A stretch of 64,000 bases of DNA, taken from assembly GCA_963739175.1 (NCBI GenBank), contig CAVTZH010000004.1, forward strand, positions 1 through 64,000, given 5' to 3'. The notes under the pieces are model-generated. The model made no database searches. It saw only the letters and a program-made list of their open reading frames with translations, and was not told where the DNA came from. The position numbers and the translations under genes are program-made. Positions 42,065-52,016 of this stretch are shown here, in pieces; position 1 is the stretch's first letter; every line of letters starts with the position of its first letter. Origin of the DNA: VAZQ01 sp963739175. GTDB taxonomy: Bacteria > Pseudomonadota > Alphaproteobacteria > Rhizobiales > Xanthobacteraceae.

Positions 42065-43177
42065 ATGACGGCTCAACGACCAAATTTCCGCGCTGATACG
42101 GTCGGCAGTCTGCTCCGTCCGCCATCGGTGCATGCGGCGCGCGCGAACTTCCAAGCCGGGAAGATCGATGCGGCCGCGCTGCGTGAAATCGAAGATGCCG
42201 CCATCCGCGACGTCGTGCGGATGCAGGAGGACGTCGGGCTTCCCGTCGTCACCGACGGCGAGTTCCGGCGTGAGAACTGGTACGCAGACTTCATCGGCAA
42301 GCTGCGCGGCGTTGTGATCGCCGCCGGCTCCGGACAGGGATTTGCCGAGCACGGCGGTCAACCCAAGCACGTGCCGAAGCGCGTGCAGACGACCGGCAAG
42401 GTTTCGGCGCCGGAGCCGATCGTGCTCGAAGACTATCAGTTCCTGGCTTCCGCGACCTCACGTGCGGCAAAAGTCACGATCCCGTCGCCCACGCGGTTGC
42501 ATTTCCATGGCGGCCGGCACGCGGTCTCGGAGACGGCCTACCCTGACATCGAGGAGTTCTTTGCCGACGTTGCCGCCGTCTACCGCCAGGAAATCGCCGC
42601 GCTGGAAAAAGCCGGCTGCCGCTATATCCAGATCGACGATCCGTTGCTGAGCTACTTCCTCAGCCCGGCGCTGCGGCAGGAGGTTGTCGACGAAGGCGAC
42701 GACCCCGACCGTCGGCTTGCGCGCTATGTGCGCCTGGTCAACGACTGTATCCGGGGCAGGGGTCCCGGCACGACAATCGGAATCCATATCTGCCGTGGCA
42801 ATGCCCGCAGCTCCTGGATTGCGCAGGGCGCCTATGACGGCATTGCGGAGGCTTGCTTCGCGGGATTGGAGGTCGATCGATTCTTGCTGGAGTTTGACGA
42901 CGAGCGCTCCGGGAAATTCGATCCGCTGCGATTTGTGCCCAAGAACAAGCAGGTCGTGCTAGGCCTGATCACGACGAAGCATCCGCAGTTGGAGAGCAAA
43001 CCGGATGTAATGCGGAGATTCGAAGAGGCGACACGCTTCATCGATGCCGATCAGCTGGCAATCAGTCCGCAATGCGGGTTTGCGAGCGTCGTCGAAGGCA
43101 ATCTGATTACGCCGGAGCATCAACTGGCCAAGCTTCGCCTGGTCGTTGAGATCGCGGGGGAGATTTGGGGCCGCTGA
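42065..43177 (+). CDS. MetE C-terminal-domain-like protein (cobalamin-independent methyltransferase family)
   Basis: 370 aa from ATG 42065 (GGAG five bases upstream). It is the catalytic half of MetE without the N-terminal domain: RADTVGSLLRPPSV at the start, TDGEFRRENWYADF near residue 57, YIQIDDPLLSYF near 180. Zinc ligands appear in TIGIHICRGNAR near 234 (His, Cys), FLLEFDDERSG near 270 (Glu) and AISPQCGFAS near 335 (Cys). Free-standing forms transfer methyl or alkyl groups between thiols, and in catabolic operons may demethylate or use coenzyme-M-like thiols. The adjacent O-methyltransferase and lyase genes do not settle the substrate. Confidence 0.86.
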   Translation: MTAQRPNFRADTVGSLLRPPSVHAARANFQAGKIDAAALREIEDAAIRDVVRMQEDVGLPVVTDGEFRRENWYADFIGKLRGVVIAAGSGQGFAEHGGQPKHVPKRVQTTGKVSAPEPIVLEDYQFLASATSRAAKVTIPSPTRLHFHGGRHAVSETAYPDIEEFFADVAAVYRQEIAALEKAGCRYIQIDDPLLSYFLSPALRQEVVDEGDDPDRRLARYVRLVNDCIRGRGPGTTIGIHICRGNARSSWIAQGAYDGIAEACFAGLEVDRFLLEFDDERSGKFDPLRFVPKNKQVVLGLITTKHPQLESKPDVMRRFEEATRFIDADQLAISPQCGFASVVEGNLITPEHQLAKLRLVVEIAGEIWGR

Positions 43178-43183
43178 CCCCGT

Positions 43184-43441
43184 TTACACCTTCAACTTGA
43201 ATTCGTCATACGTGCTGTAGCGGCGCGAATTGCTGATGTCGTGGCTGAGACTGATGCTGTGCGTCGGGCAGTCGTCCTCGCAGAGATAGCAAACCTGGCA
43301 GTCGCGCGGATAGGCGATGACCGGTTTGGCGGTCGCCGCATCCATGCGGATGACGTCGACCGGGCAGGCGAGGACGCACAGGCTGCAGCCGGTGCAGGTG
43401 TCGAGATTGATGGCAAGCTTGCCGGCGGCCGGTTCGCTCAT
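43184..43441 (-). CDS. Two-cluster 4Fe-4S ferredoxin
   Basis: 85 aa. Two complete cluster motifs are present: CTGCSLCVLACP (residues 15-26) and CQVCYLCEDDCP (residues 47-58). The second part, VCYLCEDDCPTHSISL, resembles the small iron-sulfur subunits that partner fumarate-reductase/adenylylsulfate-reductase-like flavoproteins. Its ATG overlaps the stop of the flavoprotein gene (ATGA), so the two are a complex. It carries electrons to or from the FAD subunit in the cytoplasm. The physiological donor is unknown. Confidence 0.87.
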   Translation of the reverse strand: MSEPAAGKLAINLDTCTGCSLCVLACPVDVIRMDAATAKPVIAYPRDCQVCYLCEDDCPTHSISLSHDISNSRRYSTYDEFKLKV

Positions 43442-45205
43442 GCGTGCACCAGCGCTGCGTGCTCGCCGCGGATGATGGCGCCGATCGGGCCGAGGCCGCC
43501 CGCATCGGGCACCTGCGGCGTGAAGCGCACGCCTTCGGTCGGAAAGCTCTGCCCGGTCGAAGACGATCTTGCCGTCGGGTGCCAGCGTTGCGCCGTGCCA
43601 GCAGAACCAGGTCGGGTCGGTCAGTGGAAAGTCCTCGCGGAAGAACTGCTCCCGGCTTTCGGTGCGGTCGAGCGCGGAGCGATAGACGACACCGGAGCAG
43701 GTCGCGACGTTGCGCGCTTCGTGCAGCTTGACGAGGTCGTGCAGGTCGTCCGCCCGGCAGCTGCGGTCTGCGTCCAACACGTCTTCGGTCGTGCGCAGCA
43801 TGCGCGTGAGCTTGTCGGCATTCAGGATCATGCCGTTGACGACGCTCGCCTCGAGCCGCGCCAGATCGTCGTGCAGGTCATCGGCGGTCTTGCGCGTCGG
43901 CGCGCGGTGCAGCGGCGCCAGCGCTTGCTCCTGCAACTGCATCAGGACATCGCGCGAGATCACCGGATGCTGGCTTTGCCGGCTTTCGGTCGCCGCCGTC
44001 GTGCCGGCATGCCAACCGGAAACCTTGCAGAACGCCGTCGGCGAGCCGGCGCTGGCGTGCGTGCCGGTGGCGTCGTTCTTCGCGACCGAGCCCGCAGCCA
44101 GCAGGCCATAGAGATTGGTGCGGGCGCCGAGGTCGATCTGCAGCCCGCTGCGGCCGCTCGCCCACAGACCCCAGGTCGGCTCGATCGGCAGCGGGTTGGT
44201 CTTGGGATCGGGCACGTGATCGGTCAGCAGGATCGACCCGCCGCGGTGCAGCTTGGCGATGTCGGTCCAATAGGACTCGTCGACGTGGCGCAGATCGACA
44301 TAGACCGGCCCGCGCCCGTCCACGATCTCCTTGGCGAACGCCGCCACCACATGGGAGAGCTCGCTGCGCTCGAGCCGCTGCGGATCGTATTGCTGCATGA
44401 AGCGCTCGCCGCGCGCATTGATCAGGCGCGCGCCGTGCGCGACCGCGACGTTGTAGCTCGGGAAGTCGAACTTCTTCATCAGCACGTTGAAGGTGCCGCC
44501 GAACGTGAACTCCATGTCGACCAGGCGGCCGCCGGCGCGGAACGCCATCGCGGCGCCGTCGCCGCAGTCGTTGTCGACGCGATGCGTGCCCTTCATCGCG
44601 ATCATGCCGGTCGATACGATCGTCCGCTTGGCTTTGATGACCACAAACCGGCCGGTGTAGACGTCGAAGCCAACCGCGCCGGCAATGCCGGTGCGCGTCG
44701 GCCATTCGCCGTCGGCGGTCAACAGCTCGGTGATGAACAGGCGGTCGAGAATCCGCCCGCCCCGCGCCGTGATCTGGCGGCGAAGCTCGCGCATCGCGAC
44801 CTTCGGCTGATATTGCATGCCGCGGACATTGACCATGCCGCGGCTGGCGAAACGGCGGATCTCGCCGTCGGCGTTCCGCGAGATCGGAACGTTCCAGCGG
44901 ATGTAGTCCTTGATGCGCTCGCGCTGGCCTTCGAGCAGCTGGTAGGTCCAGCGCTGGTCGCACATGTAGCTGCCGCGGACGATGAACTCCTCCGCCCAGG
45001 TATCGAGATCGTCGCTATCGAGCGGGCAGGTGGTGATGCCGCCCGACATCGTCGACGCGCCGCTGCGGCTGACATAGGCTTTGTCAACCAGCGTGACGGT
45101 CGCCTTCAGGTCGGCCGCCCGCAGCGCCGCCCAGCATCCGGCAAAGCCGCCGCCGATGATCAGGACATCCGTTTCGAGGATGTCCATGCCCGCCGGTCCT
45201 TCCAT
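43438..45205 (-). pseudogene. Fumarate-reductase/AprA-like flavoprotein, frame broken near 43546
   Basis: From ATG 45205 (GGAGGA upstream) the frame reads ETDVLIIGGGFAGCWAALRAADLKATVTLVDKA, then RSGASTMSGGITTCP and GTHRVDNDCGDGAAMAFRAGGRLVDMEF, ending at GKIVFDRAE near 43550. The C-terminus continues in another frame as FPTEGVRFTPQVPDAGGLGPIGAIIRGEHAALVHA with its stop at 43438. Removing one base near 43546 gives about 589 aa. With the ferredoxin it would form a two-subunit oxidoreductase for an unsaturated acid or similar. Without the correction the frame runs on into the ferredoxin, giving a false fusion. Confidence 0.83.
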
Positions 45206-45233
45206 CAACCCGTCCTCCTGGCGCGCCGCTCGC

Positions 45234-46223
45234 TCAGTGCTTGGGAACGCCGACGGCCTCGACCATCGTCGACCAGTTCTTGATGTCGGCGCTGAACAGC
45301 TTCGCGGATTCGGACCGGCTGCGAACCGTGGTTTGCAGGCCGGACGTCTCGATCCGCTTGGCGATCTCCGGCTCCTGCAGCAGTGCGTTGATCTCGCTGT
45401 TGAGCTTCGTCAGCACGGCTTCCGGCGTGCCGGCCGGCGCGAAGAACCCGACCCATGACGCCGCGGACATTCCGGGATAGCCGGATTCGGCGAAGGTCGG
45501 AACCTTGGGCAGGATCGGGGACCTCTCGGCCGCCGCGATGGCCAGGCCGATGGTGTCGCCGCTGTTGACGGCGCGTGAGATATTTCCGGTGGCGGTGGCC
45601 GCCAGCACGTTCACGTCGCCGGTCAGCAGACCCATCATCGCCGGAGCGCCACCCGGGAACGGGATGTGCTTCACCGGCGCCTTCACCAGCACCTTGAAGA
45701 AGTACTCGGCGGCGATGTGCGAGCCGCTGCCGATGCCGGCCGAGCCCATGTAGACCTTGCCGGCTTTGGCTTCGGTCACGAGCTCGGCGATGTTTTTGAT
45801 CGACCCTTTCGTGCTGGCGGAGAGCGATTCCGGCGCCGAGATCGGCAGCGACACCGCCTCGAACTGGTTCGCGGTATATCCGCGATCCGGCACCAGGGAT
45901 TCGTTGATCGCGAGCGAGGTGGTGGTGACCAGGATGGTGTAGCCATCGGGAGGCGCGCCCGCGACCCGCCGCGCCGCCCGGATGCCGCCGCCGCCTTCCA
46001 TGTTCTGGACCACGACGGTCTGTCCCGTGCGCTCACCTAGTCTTGCAGCAACCCAGCGTCCGATCGTGTCGGCGAACCCGCCGGCTGCAAATCCGATGAT
46101 GAAATTGATGCGTTGGTTTGGGTAGGGCGCGCCTTGCGCCGTTGCAACGGTCGGCGCCGCAACTGCGGCGGCAAGGCTTCCCACCAGGGCGGTCACCGCC
46201 CATCGCTTCGCGATACTTCTCAT
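45234..46223 (-). CDS. Bug/TctC periplasmic substrate-binding receptor
   Basis: 329 aa from ATG 46223 with GAGGG upstream. Signal peptide RSIAKRWAVTALVGSLAAAVAAPTVATAQ is followed by YPNQRINFIIGFAAGGFADTIGRWVAARLGERTGQTVVVQNMEGGGG. MGSAGIGSGSHIAAEYF near residue 160 is the ligand loop. The FAH gene upstream stays in the same frame without a stop, but an internal signal peptide makes a real fusion implausible. It is part of the MarR-VOC-FAH-Bug-flavoprotein-ferredoxin operon read leftwards. Confidence 0.88.
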   Translation of the reverse strand: MRSIAKRWAVTALVGSLAAAVAAPTVATAQGAPYPNQRINFIIGFAAGGFADTIGRWVAARLGERTGQTVVVQNMEGGGGIRAARRVAGAPPDGYTILVTTTSLAINESLVPDRGYTANQFEAVSLPISAPESLSASTKGSIKNIAELVTEAKAGKVYMGSAGIGSGSHIAAEYFFKVLVKAPVKHIPFPGGAPAMMGLLTGDVNVLAATATGNISRAVNSGDTIGLAIAAAERSPILPKVPTFAESGYPGMSAASWVGFFAPAGTPEAVLTKLNSEINALLQEPEIAKRIETSGLQTTVRSRSESAKLFSADIKNWSTMVEAVGVPKH

Positions 46224-47054
46224 GGCGTTTCCCTCAAGCAGTTTTTGTCTCGATAGCATTGCTATTGCCGTCGGGCTTTCTGCGACGACTTTGTTGCGTA
46301 AGAGACCGATGCCGGTGATCTCGATCTCCAGCACGTCGCCGATTTTCAGGTTGTGCGGCTTGTCGTCGGTGCCGAGCCAGACCACGTCGCCGGGACTGAG
46401 CGTGTTGTATTTCGAGATTTCGCTGACCACTGCGGCCGCATCGAAGATCATGTTGCCGGTATCGAACGAATGCACCTGACGGCCGTTGAGGCGGACCTCG
46501 GTGCGCATGCCGCGCATGTCCCGGCCTTGCAGAATGAAGGGGCCCATCGGCTTGAAGGTGTCGCAGTTCTTGGCGCGGATATTGGTGGGATCCGACCGCT
46601 GCCAGGTCCGCTCGCTGACGTCGTTGCCGATCGTCCATCCGAAGATCAGGTCCCAGGCCTGCTCCGGCGTGACGTTGCGGCCCGGCTTGCCGATGACGGC
46701 GACCAGCTCGGCCTCGTACTGAAACTCCTCGGTGGAGTCGGCGGGCTTCACGATATCCTCGCCGTGCGCGATGAGCGCGCTGTTGGCGCGATAGCCCACG
46801 CGCGGCCGGTCGTAGTAGATCGGCTTGCGTCCCGCCGCCTGCGCCATCTTCTCGATGTGATCGCGATAGTTCGAGCCGATGGCGTAGAACGTGCCCGGGA
46901 CGACCGGCACCAGCAGCTCGGCCTGCGCGAGCGGCAAGGTCTTTCCGGTCTTCGCGCCGCCATCGAAGGGCGTGCCGTCGATGAGCGCGATCGTCTCGCC
47001 CTCGACCGTCCCGAAGCGCGGACCCTCCGGTGTCCGAACGCGGCACCACTTCAT
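46224..47054 (-). CDS. Fumarylacetoacetate hydrolase (FAH) family protein, stop codon not found
   Basis: About 276 aa from ATG 47054. The FAH fold is clear: PVVPGTFYAIGSNYRDHIEKMAQ near residue 52, EFQYEAELVAVIGKPGRNVTPEQAWDLIFGWTIGNDVSERTWQ near 109 with acidic metal ligands, and TGNMIFDAAAVVSEISKYNTLSPGDVVWLGT near 198. Members hydrolyse or decarboxylate ring-cleavage products with Mg/Mn. The normal ending (GIGLLRNKVVAES) is reached near 46265, but the frame continues into the Bug gene without a stop. An indel or lost stop near 46240-46270 is likely. Confidence 0.83.
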
Positions 47055-47086
47055 GGTTGCTGTTCCATCTTTCGCTGATGCTGCCG

Positions 47087-47662
47087 CTAGCGGCGCAGCA
47101 GGCTCTTGTCCTTGAGACGGGTGTCCTGGCCGCGCACCGGGTTGTCGATGGCTTCCTCGAGCGAGCGCGCCGGCCGCCATTCCGAGCGCGGCCGCACGAT
47201 GTCGTCGCTGCCGACCTTGTCGAGACCCCAGAACAGCTCGAGCTGATGGCCGTCGGGGTCCTCGAACTCGACCGCGATCTGCGCGCCCGCCCGCCGCCGG
47301 CCGTGAAAGTCGATGGTGACGTTGTTCTTCTCGAGATGCTCGCGCACCCGTAGCAACTCGTCGAGGCTCGCCACCTCGAACGCCAGGTGATGCAGCTCGA
47401 TGTTCTTGGCCTTGTCGGGCATCGCGCCGACCAGGCCCACGCCGTGGTGGTCGGCGCCGAAGCGCATGAACACCATTCCTCCGGGCACCATGTCGGGCTC
47501 GTAGATGTCCGAGATCTTGAAGCCGAGGATTTGCGTGTAGAATTTCACGGAGCGCTCAAGATCGCGACAGCCGAGGACGATGTGTCCGATCTTCGTGATC
47601 GCGAATGGCGTCGGCCCAGGGGAAACTCCTTCGAGTCTTTCCGTGATCGTCTTGTGGCTCAT
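47087..47662 (-). CDS. VOC-family extradiol-dioxygenase-like protein
   Basis: 191 aa. ITKIGHIVLGCRDLERSVKFYTQILGF (residues 23-49) carries the first metal His, IELHHLAFEVASLDELL near residue 88 the second, and FEDPDGHQLELFWGLDKVG near 132 the Glu ligand. The spacing suits one-domain extradiol-type dioxygenases or related lyases. The following FAH gene would process a ring-fission product, which supports that reading. It follows the MarR gene by 16 bases on the same strand. Confidence 0.86.
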   Translation of the reverse strand: MSHKTITERLEGVSPGPTPFAITKIGHIVLGCRDLERSVKFYTQILGFKISDIYEPDMVPGGMVFMRFGADHHGVGLVGAMPDKAKNIELHHLAFEVASLDELLRVREHLEKNNVTIDFHGRRRAGAQIAVEFEDPDGHQLELFWGLDKVGSDDIVRPRSEWRPARSLEEAIDNPVRGQDTRLKDKSLLRR

Positions 47663-47678
47663 GCGATCCTCCCAGCGT

Positions 47679-48246
47679 TCAAGCTGTCACTTTAGGTTGA
47701 CCGGCCAGATTGCTGCGCAGGCGCTTCAACGTTGCGAGCACCTGCTCGATCTCATCATGTTTGACTCCGCGCAACGCGCGAGCGTCGACCTGAAGGGCAA
47801 GCGCGGTGGCCTTGGTGCGGAGCTTGCGCCCCGCGCTTGTCAAAAACACGTTGTAGATGCGCCGGTCCTTCCGCGTGCGCCGGCGCACGACCAGTCCGGC
47901 GGCTTCCAGCGCCTTCAGCACGGCGACCACGGCCGCGGGATTGAGCTCGATGCGCCGCCCAAGCTCGGCCTGACCGAGGCCGTCGGCCTCCCACAGGCTG
48001 CGGAGCGCAAACCACATGCTTAACGTCAACCCGAGCGGAGCGAGGTTCTGCGACACCGCGCGCGCGAACGCGCGATAGGTTTCCCGCAGCGCGGTTCCGA
48101 TGTGTCGCTCGGCGGAAAATGTCGGCGTGAAGCCCGGACGGCTCCGGATGCCACGCGGTCCGCTTGCGCTGCGGCGCGCGGCCGTTCCTGTCAGCCGGGT
48201 CGGACCGACGGTACGCGCGGGGCGCCAATACGGAACTCTGTGCCAT
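47679..48246 (-). pseudogene. MarR-family regulator, frame broken near 48115
   Basis: The DNA-binding core reads NLAPLGLTLSMWFALRSLWEADGLGQAELGRRIELNPAAVVAVLKALEAAGLVVRRRTRKDRRIYNVFLTSAGRKL, a MarR winged helix. The same frame extends upstream as SAERHIGTALRETYRAFARAVSQ without a start codon. The frame from ATG 48246 (AQSSVLAPRAYRRSD...SGLHADIF) leads to the same place, so one indel near 48110-48125 joins them into about 188 aa. It heads the VOC/FAH/Bug/flavoprotein operon and has an operator palindrome (48329) upstream. It is the best local candidate for the factor binding the repeated ATTGATT-N4-AATCAAT sites. Confidence 0.8.
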
Positions 48247-48328
48247 CGGCGAAGCTTCGCTTTAGACCCATAATTAAAGGCTTTCCGAGCATTACGTTAT
48301 TAAATAAACGAGTCAAGGCAACGCATGC

Positions 48329-48346
48329 ATTGATTCAACAATCAAC
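48329..48346. promoter_or_regulatory. Shared operator copy 6, upstream of the MarR operon
   Basis: ATTGATTCAACAATCAAC matches ATTGATT-N4-AATCAAT at 13 of 14 defined positions. It is 83 bases upstream of the MarR start (48246), in the gap before the operon that runs leftwards to 43184. Confidence 0.6.
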
Positions 48347-48362
48347 CCATCAGCATCGTCGC

Positions 48363-49356
48363 TTACATCGCGATGCCTGCCGATTTGATGATCGGCCCCC
48401 ATTTCGCAACTTCGCTGGCAATGAACCGTTGCAGGTCTTCCGGCGTCCCGCCGGCCGCTTGCATGTCGCCCGCGTCGAGGTGCTGCTTGCCGATGTCGCT
48501 ATTGATGTAGTCGTTGATGAGCTTGTTGAGCGTCAGGATGATCTCCCGTGGCGTGCCGGCCGGCGCCACGACGCTATAGGACGCCACCGCCTCAAATCCG
48601 GGAAATCCGGATTCGCTCACCGTCGGGATGTCCGGCAACTGCTTGGACCGCTGCAGTGTCGTTACGGCCAGGCCGCGCAACGATCCATCCCGAAGCGGCC
48701 CAATCATGGCAGGGGTGAAATTCACGCTTAGCTCGATCTGGCCGGCGATAACATCGGTACTGGATCCCGCGGCACCGCGGTAAGGAACGTAGTTCATTTT
48801 GGTGCCGCTGCTCTTCTGCAGCAGTTCCATCGTCAGATGTCCCTGAGAGCCGATGCCGGGCGTTCCGATGGAGAGCTTTCCCGGATTGGCCTTTGCATAC
48901 GCGATCACGTCTTGAAGATTGTTGACCGGCACCTTCGGGTGCGTCACCAGGACCAACGGCGATTTCGCCAGCAGAATGATGGGAGCAAACGCCCGATCCG
49001 AATCGAACGGCATGTTCTTGTACATGAAACGATTGGTCGTCAGCGGGCCGGGTGGCGAAAACATCAGCGTGTAGCCATCCGGGTTGGACTTCGCGACATG
49101 CGCGCTGCCGATATTGCCGTTGGCGCCGGAGCGGTTCTCGACAATGACTTGCTGCCCGAGCTTCTGCGTCAGGTCGGCCGCCAGCCGTCGCGCTGGAATA
49201 TCGACCGATCCGCCGGCTCCGAACGGGAACAACCATGGTGATGGGGCGTGACGGCCAGGCCTGCGCTGCGGCCGGCGATGGCACAACAGCGGCCACCATC
49301 GCCGCAAGCGCATAGGCGCGGATCCGGTTCGCCAGCGCGCCAAGCAAGGCTGCCAT
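48363..49356 (-). pseudogene. Bug/TctC periplasmic receptor, frame broken near 49226
   Basis: From ATG 49356 the frame encodes RIRAYALAAMVAAVVPSPAAAQAWPSRPITMVVP, a signal peptide and Bug start. It then continues in another frame from about 49225 as FGAGGSVDIPARRLAADLTQKLGQQVIVENRSGANGNIG to the end at 48363. One extra base in the GGG at 49225-49227 explains the break; the restored protein is about 330 aa. The ligand loop reads SIGTPGIGSQGHLTMELL. It follows the amidohydrolase gene by three bases and ends just before the MarR operator. Confidence 0.85.
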
Positions 49357-49359
49357 CGG

Positions 49360-50494
49360 TCAGGCAGCCTGCAGCTGCTCGCGGCCCCGCTGCAGCGCCT
49401 CCGCCGGATCGACGCCGAGGAGGAAGCACGGGTTCGCCATGCACAAGGTTTCGATCTCCTCCCGCGTGATGCCGAATGCCTGCATGTACCCGCTGATCTG
49501 TCGCATGGACTTCGACGGAATTCGGGAACACGGTATCGCCGGCGTCGCTGGAGAGCGTGAAGTGCTCGACACCCACCGTCCGGATGGCTTCGTACATCTT
49601 GCCGGGGTCCACGCCCAGCATGGGAGACAGCTCGTCGTAGGTGAAGTTGAAATGAATGCCGACCTTCGAGAGCTGCTTCATCTGCTCGATCGAGATGTTC
49701 ACGAATGGGCTGAACGGATGGTCGATGAAGGCGCGCTTGAAGTTCAGCTTGTCGACGAGCTCCGCGAGCGCGGAGATTTCCTGGTGGGTCGAGTGCCCGA
49801 ATGAAAGCGCGCGATCGTTGTCCGCAACGATGCGGATGGCTTCTTCATACTCAGGCTTCAAGCGGCCCTTCTCGTCGAGCGCATAGTGGCCGTATTTGAG
49901 CGCGAGGTCCCACGGAAGCGGATCCGAGTGCTCCTTGGGGCTGGCGTTCGGGTCCCAACGCCGGGTCTTGCCGCCGACAATGAAATACGTGTTGGCGTGA
50001 TTGGCCAATGCAAGCCAGAACGACGAGACGCCGGCCTTGACCTGCGTCTCCACTTTCTCGCGGCTCGGCGGCCGGTTGTCACGGCAGAGCGCGTAGCCGC
50101 CCCAGGCCTTGATCGGCGCAATGCCGGTTTCCTGCGACCAGCGATCGAGCTCTTCAAGCAGGAGCTTCACGTCTTCCATCGGGCCGGCGAAGCGCTTGTC
50201 TTCCCGGCCGATCGATTTGTAGAGGATGCCGTACATGCCGTTGGCGGATGCAAGCTTTGCGACCTCCACGGCATCCTGCTGCCCATGCTCGGCGTGACAG
50301 TGGATATCGATCATGCCCCTGACGCCCTCGATCCGTAGCGGCGTCTGGATGTACGGCTTGTAGCCGCGGCGCGCGGGATAGGCGGAGACGGCGCGTTCCC
50401 GCGTCGAGGTCGCCTTGTCGTTGGGCAGGCGGCCGATATAGGTCGCGTCGATTGTGCCACGCTCCGACGGTTCGCGTTCGTTCGGCTCGCTCAT
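49360..50494 (-). pseudogene. DUF6282-like metal-dependent hydrolase, frame broken near 49510
   Basis: From ATG 50494 the frame reads RGMIDIHCHAEHGQQDAVEVAKLASANG near residue 59 (metal-binding HxH), ALSFGHSTHQEISAL near 231, AFIDHPFSPFVNIS near 250 and FTLSSDAGDTVFPNSVE near 312. It continues in another frame as SMRQISGYMQAFGITREEIETLCMANPCFLLGVDP to the stop at 49360. Removing one base near 49510 restores about 377 aa. This is an amidohydrolase-superfamily TIM barrel; relatives sit beside Bug receptors in catabolic operons. The start MSEPNEREPSERGTIDATYIGRL is family-like but substrate is unknown. Confidence 0.8.
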
Positions 50495-50630
50495 GGGGGT
50501 CCCTCCGCTGCTTGGTTTATTCTCGAAGCTGTGAACCTACCGATTGGATCAATAATAAGGAAATATCGACTTGTCCGTGGGTCATAACCAAAGGCTAAGG
50601 GCAAGCCGGCCGAGGGCGTACGACCGCCGC

Positions 50631-51979
50631 TTAAACGCAAATCCAATCAACGGTGGCTTCCGCTTCCAGCTTTAGCAGCCGATCGAACATCGCCGTCACG
50701 GACGCCGCATCGTGGTCGCGCGGTCAAGAGCAAGACCTTGTCGCGCAGCTCGCTGGCATTGAGCGGATTGTCCGGCGTGCCCTTGAAGTCGGCGACCACG
50801 GCGCTGAGGACCTTGCCGTCGCGCATCGTCACGGTGACGGTACTGGCGATCGGCGAGGGCGCTGGCGTGTCCCATGGCACGAGCCGAATCCGCTCCATGA
50901 CCGACTGCAGCTCGGGATTGTTGACATCGGCGTCGCGGAACGTCCTCGGATCACGGGCATCGGCTACGATCGCCAGCGCGACACAGAACGGCACGCTGTA
51001 CTGGCCGATCATGATGTCGGTCGGATCACGGATGTCGTGCCGCCTCAGCTCCTTCTGCCCGACTTTGATTTCTATCGATTGAATGTCCCGGCTCTCGATG
51101 GGGCCGCTGGCCTTCATGTCCACGATCGCCTGGACCGGCGTGTGGCCGGCGGTGTGACAGGCGTAACGTTTCATCGAGATGCGCGAGGTGAGCCATGTAT
51201 TCCAGAGACCGCGGGTGAGCTCGTCGTCGTCCCGCTCGTCGCAGAACGCCTTCAGGAATCCGCAATCACCTTCGAGCACGGTCGAGGGGCCGGTAAAGCC
51301 GTCGGCCGCCAGGCTTGCTGCGAGCAATCCGCCCTCGGCGGCGCGTCCGAAATGCAGCCGCTTGACCATGGCGCCGGTCGCCGGACCGTGCGAACTCGAC
51401 CAGCCCGCTCGACAGCGATCCCGCGATGCCAAGCGCGTTGGTCATCCGTTCCACGTCGAAACCAAGCAGATGCCCGCAAGCGATGGCGGCTCCGAACGGA
51501 CCGGTGGTGCCCGGCGCATGGAAGCCGCGCGTCTCGTTGCTGTGCTTGGTCGCCCTCCCAATGCGGATCATCACTTCGGCGCCGGCGACGAACGCGGCGA
51601 TCAACTCGCGGCCACTGAACCCGCGCTCTTGTGCCAGTGCGAGTGCGGCCGTGAAGATCGTTGCACCGGGGTGCGCGCCGGCGCTCGGCCGGGTCGCGCC
51701 ATCGAGCTCAAACGCGTGGGCGAGGGCGCCATTGGCAAGCGCAGCGTATGGCGCCGTGACCGGCCTTTCGCCATCGCCGAGGATTCGGCTTCGGCCGCCG
51801 CTGCCGACGCGGCGTGCATGGGTGACGATGATGTTGCTCCACGGCAGGCTGCGGCCAAACACGATGGTGGCGATCGTGTCGGCAATGGAGTCCTTGGCTC
51901 GCTGGACGACGGGCGCGGGCAGGTCCTCAAACCGCAGTTGGGAGGCGAACTCAGCCAGCCGGATCGTCTCGCCGCTCAT
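50631..51979 (-). pseudogene. MmgE/PrpD-family protein, frame broken twice (near 51395 and 50718)
   Basis: Part one from ATG 51979: ETIRLAEFASQLRFEDLPAPVVQRAKDSIADTIATIVFG, then FELDGATRPSAGAHPGATIFTAALALAQE and GPFGAAIACGHLLGFD. Part two, in another frame from about 51395: HGPATGAMVKRLHFGRAAEGGLLAASLAADGFTGPSTVLEG and MKRYACHTAGHTPVQAIVDM. Part three, from about 50718: HDAASVTAMFDRLLKLEAEA to the stop at 50631. Together they form a PrpD/MmgE protein of about 449 aa, the fold of 2-methylcitrate dehydratase and of cis-aconitate-type decarboxylases. In Bug-rich operons such genes may isomerise or dehydrate tricarboxylate-like intermediates. Confidence 0.83.
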
Positions 51980-52016
51980 CGTCTCACTTGTCGCCCCCGT
52001 CTTTCTGCCATCAAGC

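Noticed and set aside
43184..45208. A flavoprotein-ferredoxin fusion protein of 674 residues
   Set aside because: The junction region has a better continuation in another frame that ends with a stop overlapping the ferredoxin ATG, so the fusion is an artefact of a frameshift.
50543..50560. ATTGGATCAATAATAAGG as a weak operator copy before the hydrolase gene
   Set aside because: It matches only 9 of 14 defined positions, too weak in AT-rich promoter DNA.
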